Below are positions 21,930 through 32,821 of a stretch of 64,000 nt of DNA, in pieces; position 1 is the stretch's first letter; every line of letters begins with the position of its first letter. Both the position numbers and the translations under genes were made by a program. This stretch comes from Mesorhabditis belari (Eukaryota > Nematoda > Chromadorea > Rhabditida > Rhabditidae): the NCBI GenBank assembly GCA_958450365.1, contig CAUEEP010000911.1, positions 496,001-560,000 on the forward strand. Reading direction: 5' to 3'. The notes beneath the pieces are model-generated. The model was not told the DNA's origin, did no database searches, and was given only the letters and a program-made list of their open reading frames with translations.

Positions 21930-22145
21930 ATATCATTCCAGGTCCCGCCAATAGGACTTTCAAACCCGGCACTGTACTGCATCGACAATGCTTAACGGTG
22001 AATCGATCTTAACGTCAGCATTTCTTACTTTAACGAAAACTGTAACATTTTAGAGATCTTTCACTCGACTTTCACACCGCAATAACCCTTGGTTCAAGCT
22101 TTCGTTTCCACCCCATATCAATAGTCTGACTTCAACGGGTGAACA
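21930..22145. mobile_element. Internally deleted Tc1-like element
   Basis: The left part (TCAAACCCGGCACTGTACTG) matches about 9925-9960. It jumps directly to sequence matching 10507 onward, so most of the transposase body seen at 9960-10500 is missing here. This looks like a deletion derivative of the same family. Confidence 0.55.
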
Positions 22146-24650
22146 GATCTCGATCATTTTGCCCTTTTGCAGCTACATATTCACGCTCAAGCATTCCGTT
22201 CAAATCTATACTCGTTTGGTAGATTCTGACAGATGCGTTCATCGATGCCAAAAATGTTCGTACAAGAACAAATTTGGGATATGAGCTGCCGATCGAACAA
22301 CCAATCAAGTATCTAAAAAAGATTGAGTCAATCCATCCCCTCAACAACGAATTTGGATTACGAACAACAGGATCCGAACAATTAAAAATGAAGAAGAAAG
22401 CTATTTGAATACCGAAATTTAGATGATTTTCTCGATGATTTCGAGTTGACCTACATACGATTCGTTGAAGAATTGAAACAATGAAAAGAGACTGTGGGTA
22501 TTGGTTTTGACAGTAATCATACTTTATTCATGGTGCGTGAAAAAAGTGAGCAGAATATGTAAATACATTGAAGGACCCGCTTTTGGCCTAGAAAACATAA
22601 AGGTACAGAAAAGAATTGAGACTATACTTTAATTTAGGAATTTTGTAAAGAAAGTTTAGAAATTAAGTCAAATTCAAATATCTTAGCGAAGGGAATTAAA
22701 TACAAATTCAATCTAAGACATTTAAATTCAAATCAACGGAGATTAAATTGCAAATTCAAACACGTAGTAGCCAGAAAGCATAAATAATCAACTAGTCACG
22801 AGAAAGAGTCTTGAAAAACCGGGATTAACCACCAAAATTCAAAAAAAGTTTGGATTTGATAAATCTCCGAGTTTGAGATTAGTTAATGCTAGCTTAAAGG
22901 CAAAAACAGAATTTAAATCACGCAAAAGCAATGTAAGGCCAGCAAAATATAGCAATCAAACATCAATGATCGAGCATTTCATCTGGCTTGATGTAGAAGG
23001 CGAGAAATTCATCCAAGGACAACATGTAGATGCAATCTCGCGTCGCATTGATATTCCGTCGGAAACACAGATCTTTCATCATAAAATCGGGATATCCGCT
23101 TCCCCTCCCACGATCATTTGCCAATGTAATGAATGCTTGACGATTTTTCCCGTTGATTTGTTTCATTCCTGGATATTCCTTGAAAAAAGCAACGAGTGAT
23201 GGTTCGTTTTGTTCGCAGCTAACTCTCATAACCGCTGCGGGGTGTTGGCTTGGAATTCCTTGGCTAACCATCCGTTGAATGGATGGAACGAATCCGTCGT
23301 AACAAAAGATTCCAACATATTTGATGTGGGTCTTTAACGAAGCATTGTAGCAAAACTGAATTTCATCATCATGCTTACAATAAAACTCGACCATTTTACA
23401 TTCGTTGAGTTGAGCCTCAATGAAATGCCCAACAATATCTTTTATTGATGGAGCTTCTTGAAGCAGGACGGGAAGACCCGCGTATCTCTCGATCTTGATT
23501 GATAAATGAGAAAGCAAATCCAGGTTCCAAGCCGAACAGTAAACGAAATCGAGCGATTTCACTGCCTCTAATTGTTTCAGAAAAGTGGCGTAATACCTGT
23601 CGATTGGGCTGTCGTAATCGCGACACACCCCCAATTGATTGCACGATCGAATGTTTTTTATGAAAGAAAAATGACGAATGACATCCAGACTGATCTCAAG
23701 TGACTCCGAATTCAGCTTCTTCATGTTGAGTGCTTCAATTTCGTCTCGATCCAACCCAAATTCAATCACATGGACGTGATGTCCAAAAACGACCGATGGT
23801 CGACTCGAAATCATCCATTGGAATCCTTGATTGACTTTCCCCAATTCAATCACATCTCTTGCGTCCAATTGCTCCAAAACCTCCAACTTCAGATCGAAGC
23901 AAAGACGTTCGATTGGAAATGTTGTTAGATTTCGCATCTTGATTGGCGCCATTCTACCTGTAAGTAACAAGAATTATTCTTTGTAAGGAGCAGATCGATG
24001 CAATGGATCACTTTCAGCATTTTCAATAGTAAAAGCTTGTTTTTTGAAGCGCGAATGATAAATTTCCAATAAAAGATTTGTTAAAATGCTAAAAGTGATC
24101 CATTACACGGGTCTAGTACCGAAAAAATAGAAAACGAAAGAAATACGCATAAAATCATGTGTTCTAGTGGCATTTTAACAAAAACCAAAGTCAATTTTTA
24201 CATTATTGGGTTAAATTGGGCATGGTATACTATAAAAATGTTAAAAGCAGCACAAAAACACTGAGATCTAGACAAATGAATTAAAAACTAATATTTTAAA
24301 CAGGTGAGGTGCTTTAAGATGGGGTCTCATGCATAAAATAAGCTGGCTTTGTCAAATTCTATTCATTTTGCAATACCAAATGGTGTTTAGCTGAAAAAAT
24401 GGGAAATTCTAGAATTCTAAACATTTTAAAGCTTTGCGAACATGAAATTTGAAAGAATGATAAGATTTCTCCAATCGCTTTAAATATTTAGCTTATTAAT
24501 GGAATAGCTTAATTTGAATGAATTATTGCTCATATGAGAAGAAGATATGAGCAATTTTTCATTTGCTAAACCTAAATGGATCTTAGCTGGATTAATTTGA
24601 TTAATTTGCTTCACCAACAGGAAACTTTTCAACGGCTATTTTTCCAATAG
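21990..24650. repeat. Segmental duplication, copy 2 (partner 10507-13190)
   Basis: This is the same-orientation partner block. It includes the intact version of the gene that is broken in copy 1 and the head-to-head promoter centre with the TCATATGAGAAGAAG palindrome. Confidence 0.8.
22963..23952 (-). CDS. F-box-like protein, intact
   Basis: This is an open frame of 329 residues from the family-position ATG at 23952; the frame extends six codons further upstream, to an ATG that would precede the TTACAG acceptor. It has the F-box region (FPIERLCFDLKLEVLEQLDA, VIELGKVNQGFQWMIS), a leucine-rich middle (LDLLSHLSIKIERYAGL), then LCFRRNINATRDCIYMLS and the end KPDEMLDH. It is the undamaged partner of 11501-12482. 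About 110 bases at 23670-23781 are almost identical to the neighbouring inverted gene at 25069-25180 and not to its own duplicate, which suggests gene conversion. Predicted role: SCF-type substrate adaptor, inferred only. Confidence 0.78.
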   Translation of the reverse strand: MAPIKMRNLTTFPIERLCFDLKLEVLEQLDARDVIELGKVNQGFQWMISSRPSVVFGHHVHVIEFGLDRDEIEALNMKKLNSESLEISLDVIRHFSFIKNIRSCNQLGVCRDYDSPIDRYYATFLKQLEAVKSLDFVYCSAWNLDLLSHLSIKIERYAGLPVLLQEAPSIKDIVGHFIEAQLNECKMVEFYCKHDDEIQFCYNASLKTHIKYVGIFCYDGFVPSIQRMVSQGIPSQHPAAVMRVSCEQNEPSLVAFFKEYPGMKQINGKNRQAFITLANDRGRGSGYPDFMMKDLCFRRNINATRDCIYMLSLDEFLAFYIKPDEMLDH

Positions 24651-24882
24651 AACACATGATTTTATGCCTATTTCTTTCGTTTTCTATTTTTTTCGATGCT
24701 AGACCCGTGCAATGGATCACTCTTAACATTTTAACAAATCTTTTATCCTTACAAATTTTCTTTGATTGGAAATTCATCATTGACGCTTTAGAAAACAAGC
24801 TTTTACTATTGAAAATGCTGAAAGTGATCCATTGCATTGATCTGCTCCTTACAAAGACGAATTCTTTTTATTTACAGGTAGA
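23953..24882. repeat. Head-to-head F-box promoters, second copy
   Basis: Mirror-image 5' flanks of the genes at 22963-23952 (-) and 24883-25948 (+) meet at about 24500-24650. The right arm is shorter than at 12483-13776 because the distal flank is deleted. A direct insertion of about 25 bases (TTTTCTTTGATTGG...) interrupts the right flank, as it also does at 13630. Confidence 0.65.
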
Positions 24883-25948
24883 ATGGCGCCAATCAAGATG
24901 TCGTTCAAGATCCGAAATCTGACAAGATTTCCAATCGAACATCTTTGCTTCGATCTGAAGTTGGAGGCTTTGGAGCAATTGGAGGCAAAAGATGTCGTTG
25001 AATTGGTGAAAGTCAATCAAGGTTTCGAATGGATGATTTCGAATCGACGATGGATTGTTTTTGGACATCACGTCCATGTGATTGAATTTGGGTTGGATCG
25101 AGACGAAATTGAAGCACTCAGCATGAAGAAGCTGAATTCGGAGTCACTTGAGATCAGTCTGGATGTCATTCGTCATTTTCCTTTTTTCAAAAACATTCGA
25201 TCGTGCAATCAATGGTGGATGGGCAGCCCTTACGGCCTAATCGACGAGGATCTCGCCCTGTTTCTGAAACAACTTGAGGCAGTGAATTCACTCTATTTGA
25301 ATGAATGTTCGTCTGAGCACCTGGAGTTGCTTTCTCATTTGTCAATCAAGGACTTATCAATCATGGGGGGCATTTGACATCAGCTTCTCTCAAGAATTTC
25401 GATCAACAGACAATCAACTTGTGGAGCATTTCATAGAAGTTCAACTCAACAAATGTGGAAAAGTCATGTTTCATTTTGATGATGATTGTTGCCATTTTTA
25501 TTACAATGTTTCGAAGAGGACTCACATCAAACATGTTGCATTTTCTTGTGTGTGTCAGGGGAAATCTCATCGTTCCAGCCATGCAAAGGATTGTTAGCCA
25601 CGGAATTCCAAGCGGAAACCCCGCAGCTGTTGTTCGACTTGTCTTCAGCTACAACTATTCTGGCTTCAACTATATAAAGACTACAATCGTTGCTTTTCTC
25701 ACGGGGTATCCAGGAATGAAAGAAATCAGCAGGAAAAATCGTCGATCATTCATTGCATTGGCGAACGATCGTTGGAAGCGTTCGAAAGGAGGCAGAGATC
25801 CCGCTTTGACGATGAAAACTCGGTGTTTCCGACGAAATATCAATTCGGCGCGAGATTGCATCTACATGTTGTGCGCAAGGAAGACCAATGAAGCCATCGA
25901 TTTTTTTTCGCCTTCTACATCAAGCCAGATGAAATGATCGATTATTGA
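24883..25948 (+). pseudogene. F-box-like gene with several frameshifts
   Basis: The start at 24883 has the family context, and 164 codons read well (FPIEHLCFDLKLEALEQLEA, VVELVKVNQGFEWMIS) before a stop at 25377. Homology continues in a second frame (EHFIEVQLNKC) to 25597, then a third (RIVSHGIPSGNPAAVV, GYPGMKEISRKN, CFRRNINSARDCIYML) to 25937. The final IKPDEMIDY block lies in yet another frame, shifted inside a T8 run near 25906, and ends at 25948. Three shifts make an error-free functional gene unlikely. It pairs head-to-head with the intact copy at 22963-23952. Confidence 0.78.
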
Positions 25949-26144
25949 TGTTTTATTACTGTATTTTGCTGGCCTTACATTGCCTTTGCGTGCTTTAAAT
26001 CCCGTTTTTGCCTTTAAGCTAGCATTAACTAATCTCAAACTCGGAGATTTATCAAACCGAAAATTTTAAATTTGGGGGTGAATGCCAGTTTTTCATTGCT
26101 CTTTCTTGTGCCTTGTTGATTATTTATTCATTCTGTCTACTACG
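25949..26144. other. F-box 3' flank
   Basis: This is the usual 3' flank (GTTTTATTACTGTATTTTGC and a CTTACATTGCCTTTGCG segment), ending where RTK-intron-like sequence begins. Confidence 0.5.
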
Positions 26145-26715
26145 TGGAGGTCGGATCTAAACATTTTTGATCATATCTATCATCCATTGATTCAAAATCC
26201 AAATAACATTTGTGAACAGGTAGAACATGTAAGTTAGATCAAGTGAGAGAGTTGAGTAATATCTAATCAAAATAGTTGAGCAATCGAATCAAATCAAATC
26301 AAATCGAATCAAAAGACTCTCTCATTATCCATCATTGACCAACATGTGACAGTTGAAGTCGTTTCCACTGTGTCTGAGCATAAACCATATTTTTCATTTA
26401 TTGAGATTAGTTATTAGGTTATTAGAGAAACTCCTAAATTCTATTTTACACCAAAAGTACCGTACCTACTACCACGTAAACACAAAGAATCGAGCTTTTC
26501 TTTGCTTTTTAAGTAGTTTCAATTGTTTGTGTGCTTTAATAATGTTGTTTTTATGTTTAATATTTTTCTATCAGCATTTACTAACTATTTTTTATTTTAG
26601 GTGACGTCTGCGATCGTAAAGTAAGCTTTGGCGCACAATTGAAGTCTTACAATGTGTCTTTCAAAATCGAAGTGATTAGATACGCAAAACGGACCTGCAA
26701 ACGGGAGGCTTGATT
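26145..26715. repeat. Copy of RTK-locus intron and pogo-like edge (partner 56255-56860)
   Basis: Read in the same direction, this matches 56255-56860. It starts in the first bases of the stalk exon boundary (GTCGGATCTAAACATTTTTG) and runs through an intron-like stretch. It ends in the same coding-like piece after TTTTATTTTAG (KSYNVSFKIEVIRYAKR). At about 26715 it is interrupted by the F-box unit; the partner sequence resumes at about 29695. Confidence 0.75.
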
Positions 26716-27294
26716 TTGTTTTTGTCGTGTTTTTAACACTTATTAGAGCATACGGTGCAAGATTTTTTCATTCTTTCAAATTTCATATTCGCAAAGCTTT
26801 AAAACGTATAAAATTCTAGAATTTCCCAATTGTCTCAACTAAACGCCATTTCTTAATGCAAAATGATTAGAATTTGACCAAGCCAGCATATTTTAAGCAT
26901 GAGACCCCATCTTAAAGCACCTCACCTGTTTAAAATATTAGTTTTTTTAATTTGTTTCTCTAGATCTCAGTGTTTTTGTGCTGTTTTTAACCTTTTTATA
27001 GCATACCGTGCCAAATCTCACCCAATAATGTGAAAAATAGACTTCGGTTTTGTTAAATTCCACTGGAATACATAATTTTATGCTTATTTCTTTCGTTTTC
27101 TATCTTTTTTTTGGAATTAGAACCGTGCAATGGATCACTTTTAGCATTTTAACAAATCTTTATGGGAAATTCATCATTCACGCTTTAGAAAACAAGTTTT
27201 TACTATTGAAAATGCTGAAAGTGATCCATTGCATTGATCTGCCCCTTACAAAGACTAATTCTTTTTATTTACAGGTCGAAAGGCGCCATTCAAG

Positions 27295-28572
27295 ATGCCA
27301 ATGATGATGCGAAATCTGACAACATTTCCAATCGAACGTCTTTGCTTCGATCTGAAGTTGGAGGTTTTGGAGCAATTGGACGCAATAGATGTGATTGAAT
27401 TGGTGAAAGTCAATCAAGGATTCCAATGGATGATTTCGAATCGAACGTCTATCGTTTTTGGAAATCATGTAGATACGATTGAATTTGGGCTTGATTCACA
27501 CGGAATTGAAGCAATCAACATCAAGAAGCTGAATTGGGAGTCACTTAAGGTAAGTCTGGATGTCATTCGTCATTTTGCTTGCATCAAAAACATTCGATCG
27601 TGCGATCAGTTGAGGATGGACGAGGATTACCACGGCCCAATCGACAAGGATCGCGTCGCTTTTCTGAAACAATTGGAGACAGTCGATTCACTCGATTTGG
27701 TTGACTGTTCGCCTCAGTGCCTGGAGTTGCTTTCTCATTTGTCAATCAAGATGAAGAGTTATGCGAGTCTTCCCAGCTTCCTTCAAGAAGCTCCATCATT
27801 AAAAGATCTTGTTGGGCATTTCATTGAGACTCAACTCAACGAATGTGAAATAGTCAGATTTGGTTGTTCGGATGATGAAGAATTACAGTTTTACGACAAT
27901 GCTTTGATAAGCACCCACATCAAATATGTTGCAATCGGTTGTTACAACGTAAATACCATCATTCCAGCCATTCAAAGGATTGTTAGCCACGGAATTCCGA
28001 GCGAAAACCTCGCAGCTGTCGTTCGACTTGTCGTCAACTACTGCGATTTTTTGATAGGAGACTATTGGAAGACTTGTTTTTCTCAAGGGATATCAACGAA
28101 TGTAAAATAGTCAGATTTGATTGTGAGCATGAGTGGGTGTTTCAGTTTTACTACAATGCTTTTATAAAGACCCACGTCAAATATGTTGCAATCGGTTGTT
28201 ACGACAAAAATCTCATCGTTGCAGCCATTCTAAGGATTGTTAGCCACGGAATTCCGAGCAAAAATCCCGCAGGGTTTGTGAGTATTCACGAATATTTTTT
28301 TGCTAGCGACGATATGTGGGATACAATCGTTGTTTTTCTCGAGGGATATCCAGGAATGAAACAAATCAACGAGGAAGATCGTCAACCATTCATTGCATTG
28401 GCAAACGATCGTAAGGGGCGAAGTAGCTACGATCAAACTTTCACGATGAAGACTCTGTGTTTCCGACGAAATATCAATGCGAGATTGCATCTACTGCATG
28501 TTCTCCTCAAGGAAGGATGAATCGCAATTTTACGCATTTTACATCAAGCACGATGAAATGATCGATCATTGA
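27295..28572 (+). pseudogene. Chimeric F-box-like gene with a duplicated C-terminal half
   Basis: The usual ATG is mutated (GTCGAAAGGCGCC), so the frame begins at a downstream ATG, 27295. The frame runs 271 codons through the F-box region (FPIERLCFDLKLEVLEQLDA, VIELVKVNQGFQWMIS) and the middle to about the IVSHGIPSENLAAVV block, then goes out of frame. At about 28092 the sequence jumps back to an earlier part of the family (NECKIVRFDC) and repeats the C-terminal half from a second gene (FYYNAFIKTHVKYVAI, SHGIPSKNPAG, GYPGMKQINE, LCFRRNINA). A final small deletion puts the last residues out of frame. This is a recombination product of two paralogues within shared sequence and is probably non-functional. 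Confidence 0.75.
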
Positions 28573-28880
28573 TGTTTATTGTTTATTGCTGTATGTTGCT
28601 CGCCTCACATTGCCTTAAAGTATGATTCTTAACGTTTGTTACTCCTGTTAAAAATGAATATGTAAAACCAAAGATAAGATTTGCTGGGGAAAATGCCTGA
28701 ATACCAATCGTTTCTTAACCGAACCATTCTTTCTCTCCGCTTTGCCTTCTTCACTTCGAGTCAGACATCGCTGAAAAAAGGCTTATCATTTTATATCGGC
28801 ATTCTATCGTTTCATGTATCCGTAACAAGTTAAATTCTGTCGTGCGAACAGTGTTATTTCTGAAAATGAAAATGAAAACA
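28573..28880. other. F-box 3' flank piece
   Basis: Shared 3' flank (ATGATTCTTAACGTTTGTTAC, then a GAAAATGCCTGAATACCAAT segment). There is no gene. Confidence 0.45.
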
Positions 28881-29089
28881 CCCAAATTCAATCTCATGGA
28901 CGTGATGTCCTAAAGCGATCGACGGTCGAGTCGAAATCATCCATTGGAATCCTTGATTGACTTTCACCAATTCAACGACATCTTTTGCCTCCAATTGCTC
29001 CAAAGCTCCAATTTGAGAACGAAGCAAAGATGTTCGATTGGAAATGTGGTCAGATTTCGAATCTTGAACGACATCTTGATGGGCGCCAT
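28881..29089 (-). pseudogene. N-terminal F-box fragment
   Basis: The ATG context at 29089 (TTTACAG then GTAGAATGG) is perfect. The F-box region is readable but contains a small deletion near 29005 that shifts frame after the first helix. Family homology ends abruptly at about 28881. The full 5' flank, with inverted repeat and upstream sequence to about 29690, is present. It is a solo promoter plus F-box relic. Confidence 0.7.
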
Positions 29090-29694
29090 TCTACCTGTAA
29101 ATAAAAAGAATTAGTCTTTGTAAGGAGCAGATCAATGCAATGGATCACTTTCAGCATTTTCAATAGTAAAAGCTTGTTTTCTAAAGCGTGAATGATGAAC
29201 TTCCAATCAAAGATTTGTTAAAATGCGAAAATTGATTGCAATTCATTCATTCAATGATTCATTGCAAGCGTCTAGCACCGAATAGAAAAGATAGAAAACG
29301 AAAGAGATACGCATAAAATCATGTGTTCTGGTGGCATCTTAACAAAACCCAAGTCTATTTTTTACATTATTGAGTGATATGTGGCACGGTATGGTATTAA
29401 AAATGTTAAAAGCAGCACAAAAACACGGAGATCTAGACAAATGAATTAAAAAGCTAATATTTTAAACAGGCGAGGTGCTTTAAGATGGGGTCTCATGCTT
29501 AAAATGCCCTGGATTTGTTAAATTCTAATCATTTTGCATGAAGAAATGGCGTTTAGCGGAAAAAATGGGAAATTCTAGAATTCTAAACATTTTAAGGCTT
29601 TGCGAATATGAAATTGGAAGGAATGAGAAGATTTCTCCAATCGCTTGAAATATTTAGCTTATTAATTGAATATTTTAATTTGCTGAAAGAAGAT

Positions 29695-30160
29695 ATCTAG
29701 TAGCGGACGTCCATTTCGCTCAGCTTCTGCAAGCAAGAATCGACAATACTTTGACCAAGTTGATGGAAGAGGTGGATTTGGACGAGCGTGTCAACAATTT
29801 GGATTATGACTCTGATGGCTCGCTCGTAAGCAATGCCTTCTTAGACGATGAAGAGGAAACCTCATCTGGTAGTGGACGTTCACCTCGCTCCGTCAAGCTC
29901 GACAGAGCCGTTTACGAATGGATTGTTCAAAAACGTCAAGAGAAGCTGCGCGTCACACGTCTTGCAATAACGTGAGATAAAGCATCGATGCCTGAAGAAG
30001 CAATGCAATGGATGATGAAGAAGAAGAGGTTTCTCAATCATTTTGATCATTGGAATCATTCAATGATGTTGAAAATGACATCTAAATGTTTGACAAAGGA
30101 CAATTTTGGTCTGTATACTTGTTCCAGATTCTCTTTAACATTCGAAACAATAAGCACCGC
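29695..30160 (+). pseudogene. pogo/CENP-B-like transposase remnant
   Basis: A 74-codon open stretch from 29751 (partner 56990-57180) carries an acidic segment (DYDSDGSLVSNAFLDDEEE). A helix-turn-helix-like part follows (LDRAVYEWIVQKRQEKLRVT, then LAIT), resembling the CENP-B-type DNA-binding domain of pogo/Tc5-like transposases. A stop follows; the Arg usually next is TGA. The rest (EEAMQWMMKKKR and on to 30160) is out of frame. No catalytic domain follows. The assignment is by motif resemblance only. Confidence 0.5.
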
Positions 30161-30979
30161 CCTCTAAAAAGCGCCACACCTCGTGCTCGATCGAAAAAAA
30201 ATGAGCGCCGCGGCGCCTTTTAGAGGATTCACGGTATTTGTGGATCTAACGCTCACCACTTCGCATGCCATCAGTGCATTTTTACAAGCACGCACAATTC
30301 TACCAATGCCTTTTGGTTTGCTTTTTATGCTAATTACTTCAGTAAACAAATCTCTAGACATGGCTAACGATATTAAGGAGAGATTTGAGACGTCACGCGG
30401 AAACAAGCTCAGCTTTACACTCGGAGCTCCGATTGTTCTAAAAGTATCACCATTAGATAGCCACGCCATCCAGCTTCATTTTTGGTATTAAAAACTGCTA
30501 AAGTAACCTAATGAAAGCTGCCGAAAAAGTCTAATGATACTTAACGAGGCAGCTTCTCGTTAAGCTTGACGAGGCTTAACGAAATGCTGCCACGAAGGGT
30601 TTCAACAAGACTTTTAGAAAACTTTCTGCACAGAAAATGGTAAGTATTGGATACCAAAATAGAGTTGAAATACGTGGTTATCTAGTAGTGAAACTTTTAG
30701 TGCAATCGCGCCGATCCAATGTGAAAATGCGCTGCTTTTGCGCGACATCACATTTTATCGTTAGCCAGGTCTACAAAACTCAACAATGTTCTGTGTTTAA
30801 GAATGCAAATTAAAACCACTTAAAAGTAAAGTGGTTGGCGTAACATCCACAGGAACCATTTCTATTTCCCCAACTTACGTATCCAAAGTATGGTCCCGGC
30901 AATGGATTGTTTTTGATTTCTTCCAATCTTACTTCCGGGTCAGATCCAGCATCAATTAGGCCAGCCTGTTAGATTTATT
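30161..30979. repeat. Copy of RTK intron sequence (partner 57535-58180)
   Basis: This is same-orientation homology to the intron region upstream of the Merlin element. 30164-30225 forms a short inverted repeat (CCTCTAAAAAGCGCC against GGCGCCTTTTAGAGG). A 102-codon frame at 30183-30491 is not conserved in the partner copy, where this part is deleted, so I do not call it a gene. Confidence 0.55.
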
Positions 30980-31341
30980 GGCTCTTTTCTGTTATAAATC
31001 CGCAAAAATAAACCCCGATCATTTTCGTTATACATCCGCAAAATTTGCATTGTGTTGGCTCATGGATGGAGACGATTCATCTATGGATGGACTAAACAGT
31101 GAACCTCGATCGATTATTGTGCGAAAGAATTGCGGATGAATCACAACGCCGCGATCGACTTCAACAACTACATGAGGAATCTTTGCGTGCAATATCTGGT
31201 GAATAACTCGAGCGGAAAAATTAGAGGACTCAAACGAATCGTCGAGGTGAACGAGTGTCTCTTCTCGAAGCGAAAGGCGAATGTGGGCCGCATCTTGCCG
31301 CAAGTGTGGATATTTGGAGGAGTTTGCCGAGAAACACAAGA
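30980..31341 (+). mobile_element. Merlin element, 3'-truncated copy
   Basis: The left terminus (GGCTCTTTTCTGTTATAAAT) and transposase start match the fuller element at 58181-59097. They include the NHNAAIDF-like helix-turn-helix part and ANVGRILPQVWIFGGV. The sequence breaks off at 31341, before the second catalytic Asp, and joins unrelated sequence. It is inactive. Confidence 0.75.
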
Positions 31342-31446
31342 CTAGCTTAGAATCTAGGTCCTATATGTAATTTGCAAGAAGTCTTCAAGAAGATTGGCAA
31401 CAAGTATGATTCAAAATCCTGAGATTTTGAAAATTTAAAGTAAAGT

Positions 31447-31808
31447 GTTACAACGAAAATCTCATCGTTCCAGCCATTCAAATGATTTTTGGCCACGGGA
31501 TTCCGAGCAAAAACCCTGCAGGGGTTGTGAGTATTTGCAGCCTTGATTGTTTCTGCGGCGATACGAAGGCTATAATCGTTGCTCTTCTCAAGGGATATCC
31601 AGGAATGAAACAAATCAGCCGGAAAAATCGTGAACCATTGATTGCATTGGCAAACGATCGTGGGAGGCGAAGCAGATATCCCGCTTTGACGATGAAGACT
31701 CTGTGTTTGCGACGAAATATCAATCCGACGCTAGATTGCATCTACATGTGGTATCCGCGTGAATTTCTCGCCTTTTACATCAAGCCCGATGAAATGATCG
31801 ATCATTGA
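31447..31808 (+). pseudogene. C-terminal fragment of an F-box-like gene
   Basis: An open stretch with the family's C-terminal third: SKNPAGVVSICSLDC, GYPGMKQISRKN, ALANDRGRRSRYP, LCLRRNINPTLDCIY and the end KPDEMIDH. The F-box and middle are missing; homology starts at about 31447. It corresponds to the 3' end of 42861-43867 and marks the left edge of the large duplication 31447-37950. It is open where its partner is frameshifted. Confidence 0.75.
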
Positions 31809-32821
31809 TGTTTTATTGCTATATTTGGCTGGCCTTACATTGCCTTTGCGTGTTTTAAATCCCGTTTTTGCCTTTAAGCTAGCATTAATTAATCTTATCG
31901 ATTTATCGGAGATTTATCAAACCGAAACTTTTAAATTTTGGCGGTTAATGCCAGTTTTTCATGACTCTTTCTTGTGACTAGTTGATTATTTATTCTTTCG
32001 GGTTACTACGTGTTTGAATTTGAAATCTAATCTCCGTAAATTTGAATTTAAATGTCTTTGCTTGAATTTGTGTTTAATTCTCTTCCTTTAGATATTTGAA
32101 TTTGCCGTAATTTCTAAACTTTCTTTACAAAAGTCCAGAAGTTAAATATGATTTCAATTCTTTTCTGTACCTTTATGTTTTCTAAGCCAAAAGCGGCTCC
32201 TTCTATGTATTTACATATTCGGCTCACTGTTTTCATTCACCATGAATAAAGTATGATTCTTAAAGTTTGTTACTCCTGTTTGAAATGAATATGTAAAGCC
32301 AAAAATAAGGTTTTCTCTGGAAAATGCCTGAATACAAATCGTTTCTTCACCGAATCATTCTTTCTTTCCGCTTTGCCTTTTTCGTTTCGAGTCAGACATC
32401 GCTGAAAAAAAGGCTTATCTAATCTGATCATTTTATATCGCCATTCTAATGGGTTTTAAACATCAGTAATAAATTGAATTGAAAATTCTGTTGTTTGAAC
32501 TCCAAATTCGTTGTTGAAGGAATGGATCGAAATGTACTGTGGCACAGTTGGGAATCGAAAATGTACAGTTTTCTGGAAAAAAACGTACAAATTTTTGGCC
32601 GGTGACGAAAGAATTTGGTGTCAACAAAGTGCTTTGCGTAAAAAGTCCTTTTGGAAATTGGTTTTAGGCTGATTTCGACTGTAAGCAAGCCAGATTTAGC
32701 TTAATTCTCTTTTTCGGTCTAAAGTCAACTTTTGCGCCACAACTTGAGATCGTTACCAAGCAAATGAATTGTTCTACAGCAGTCCCATGAAGGCAAGTGT
32801 CATTTCTGAAAATTGAATATA
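31809..32821. repeat. F-box 3' flank leading into palindrome-arm repeat
   Basis: This is nearly identical to 43868-44746 plus 45176-45294. It holds no gene and is interrupted at its right end by a mariner. Confidence 0.6.

Noticed and set aside
30183..30491. 102-codon frame as a gene
   Set aside because: The equivalent region of the duplicate at 57535-57700 has a deletion that removes most of it, and no domain or splice context supports it.
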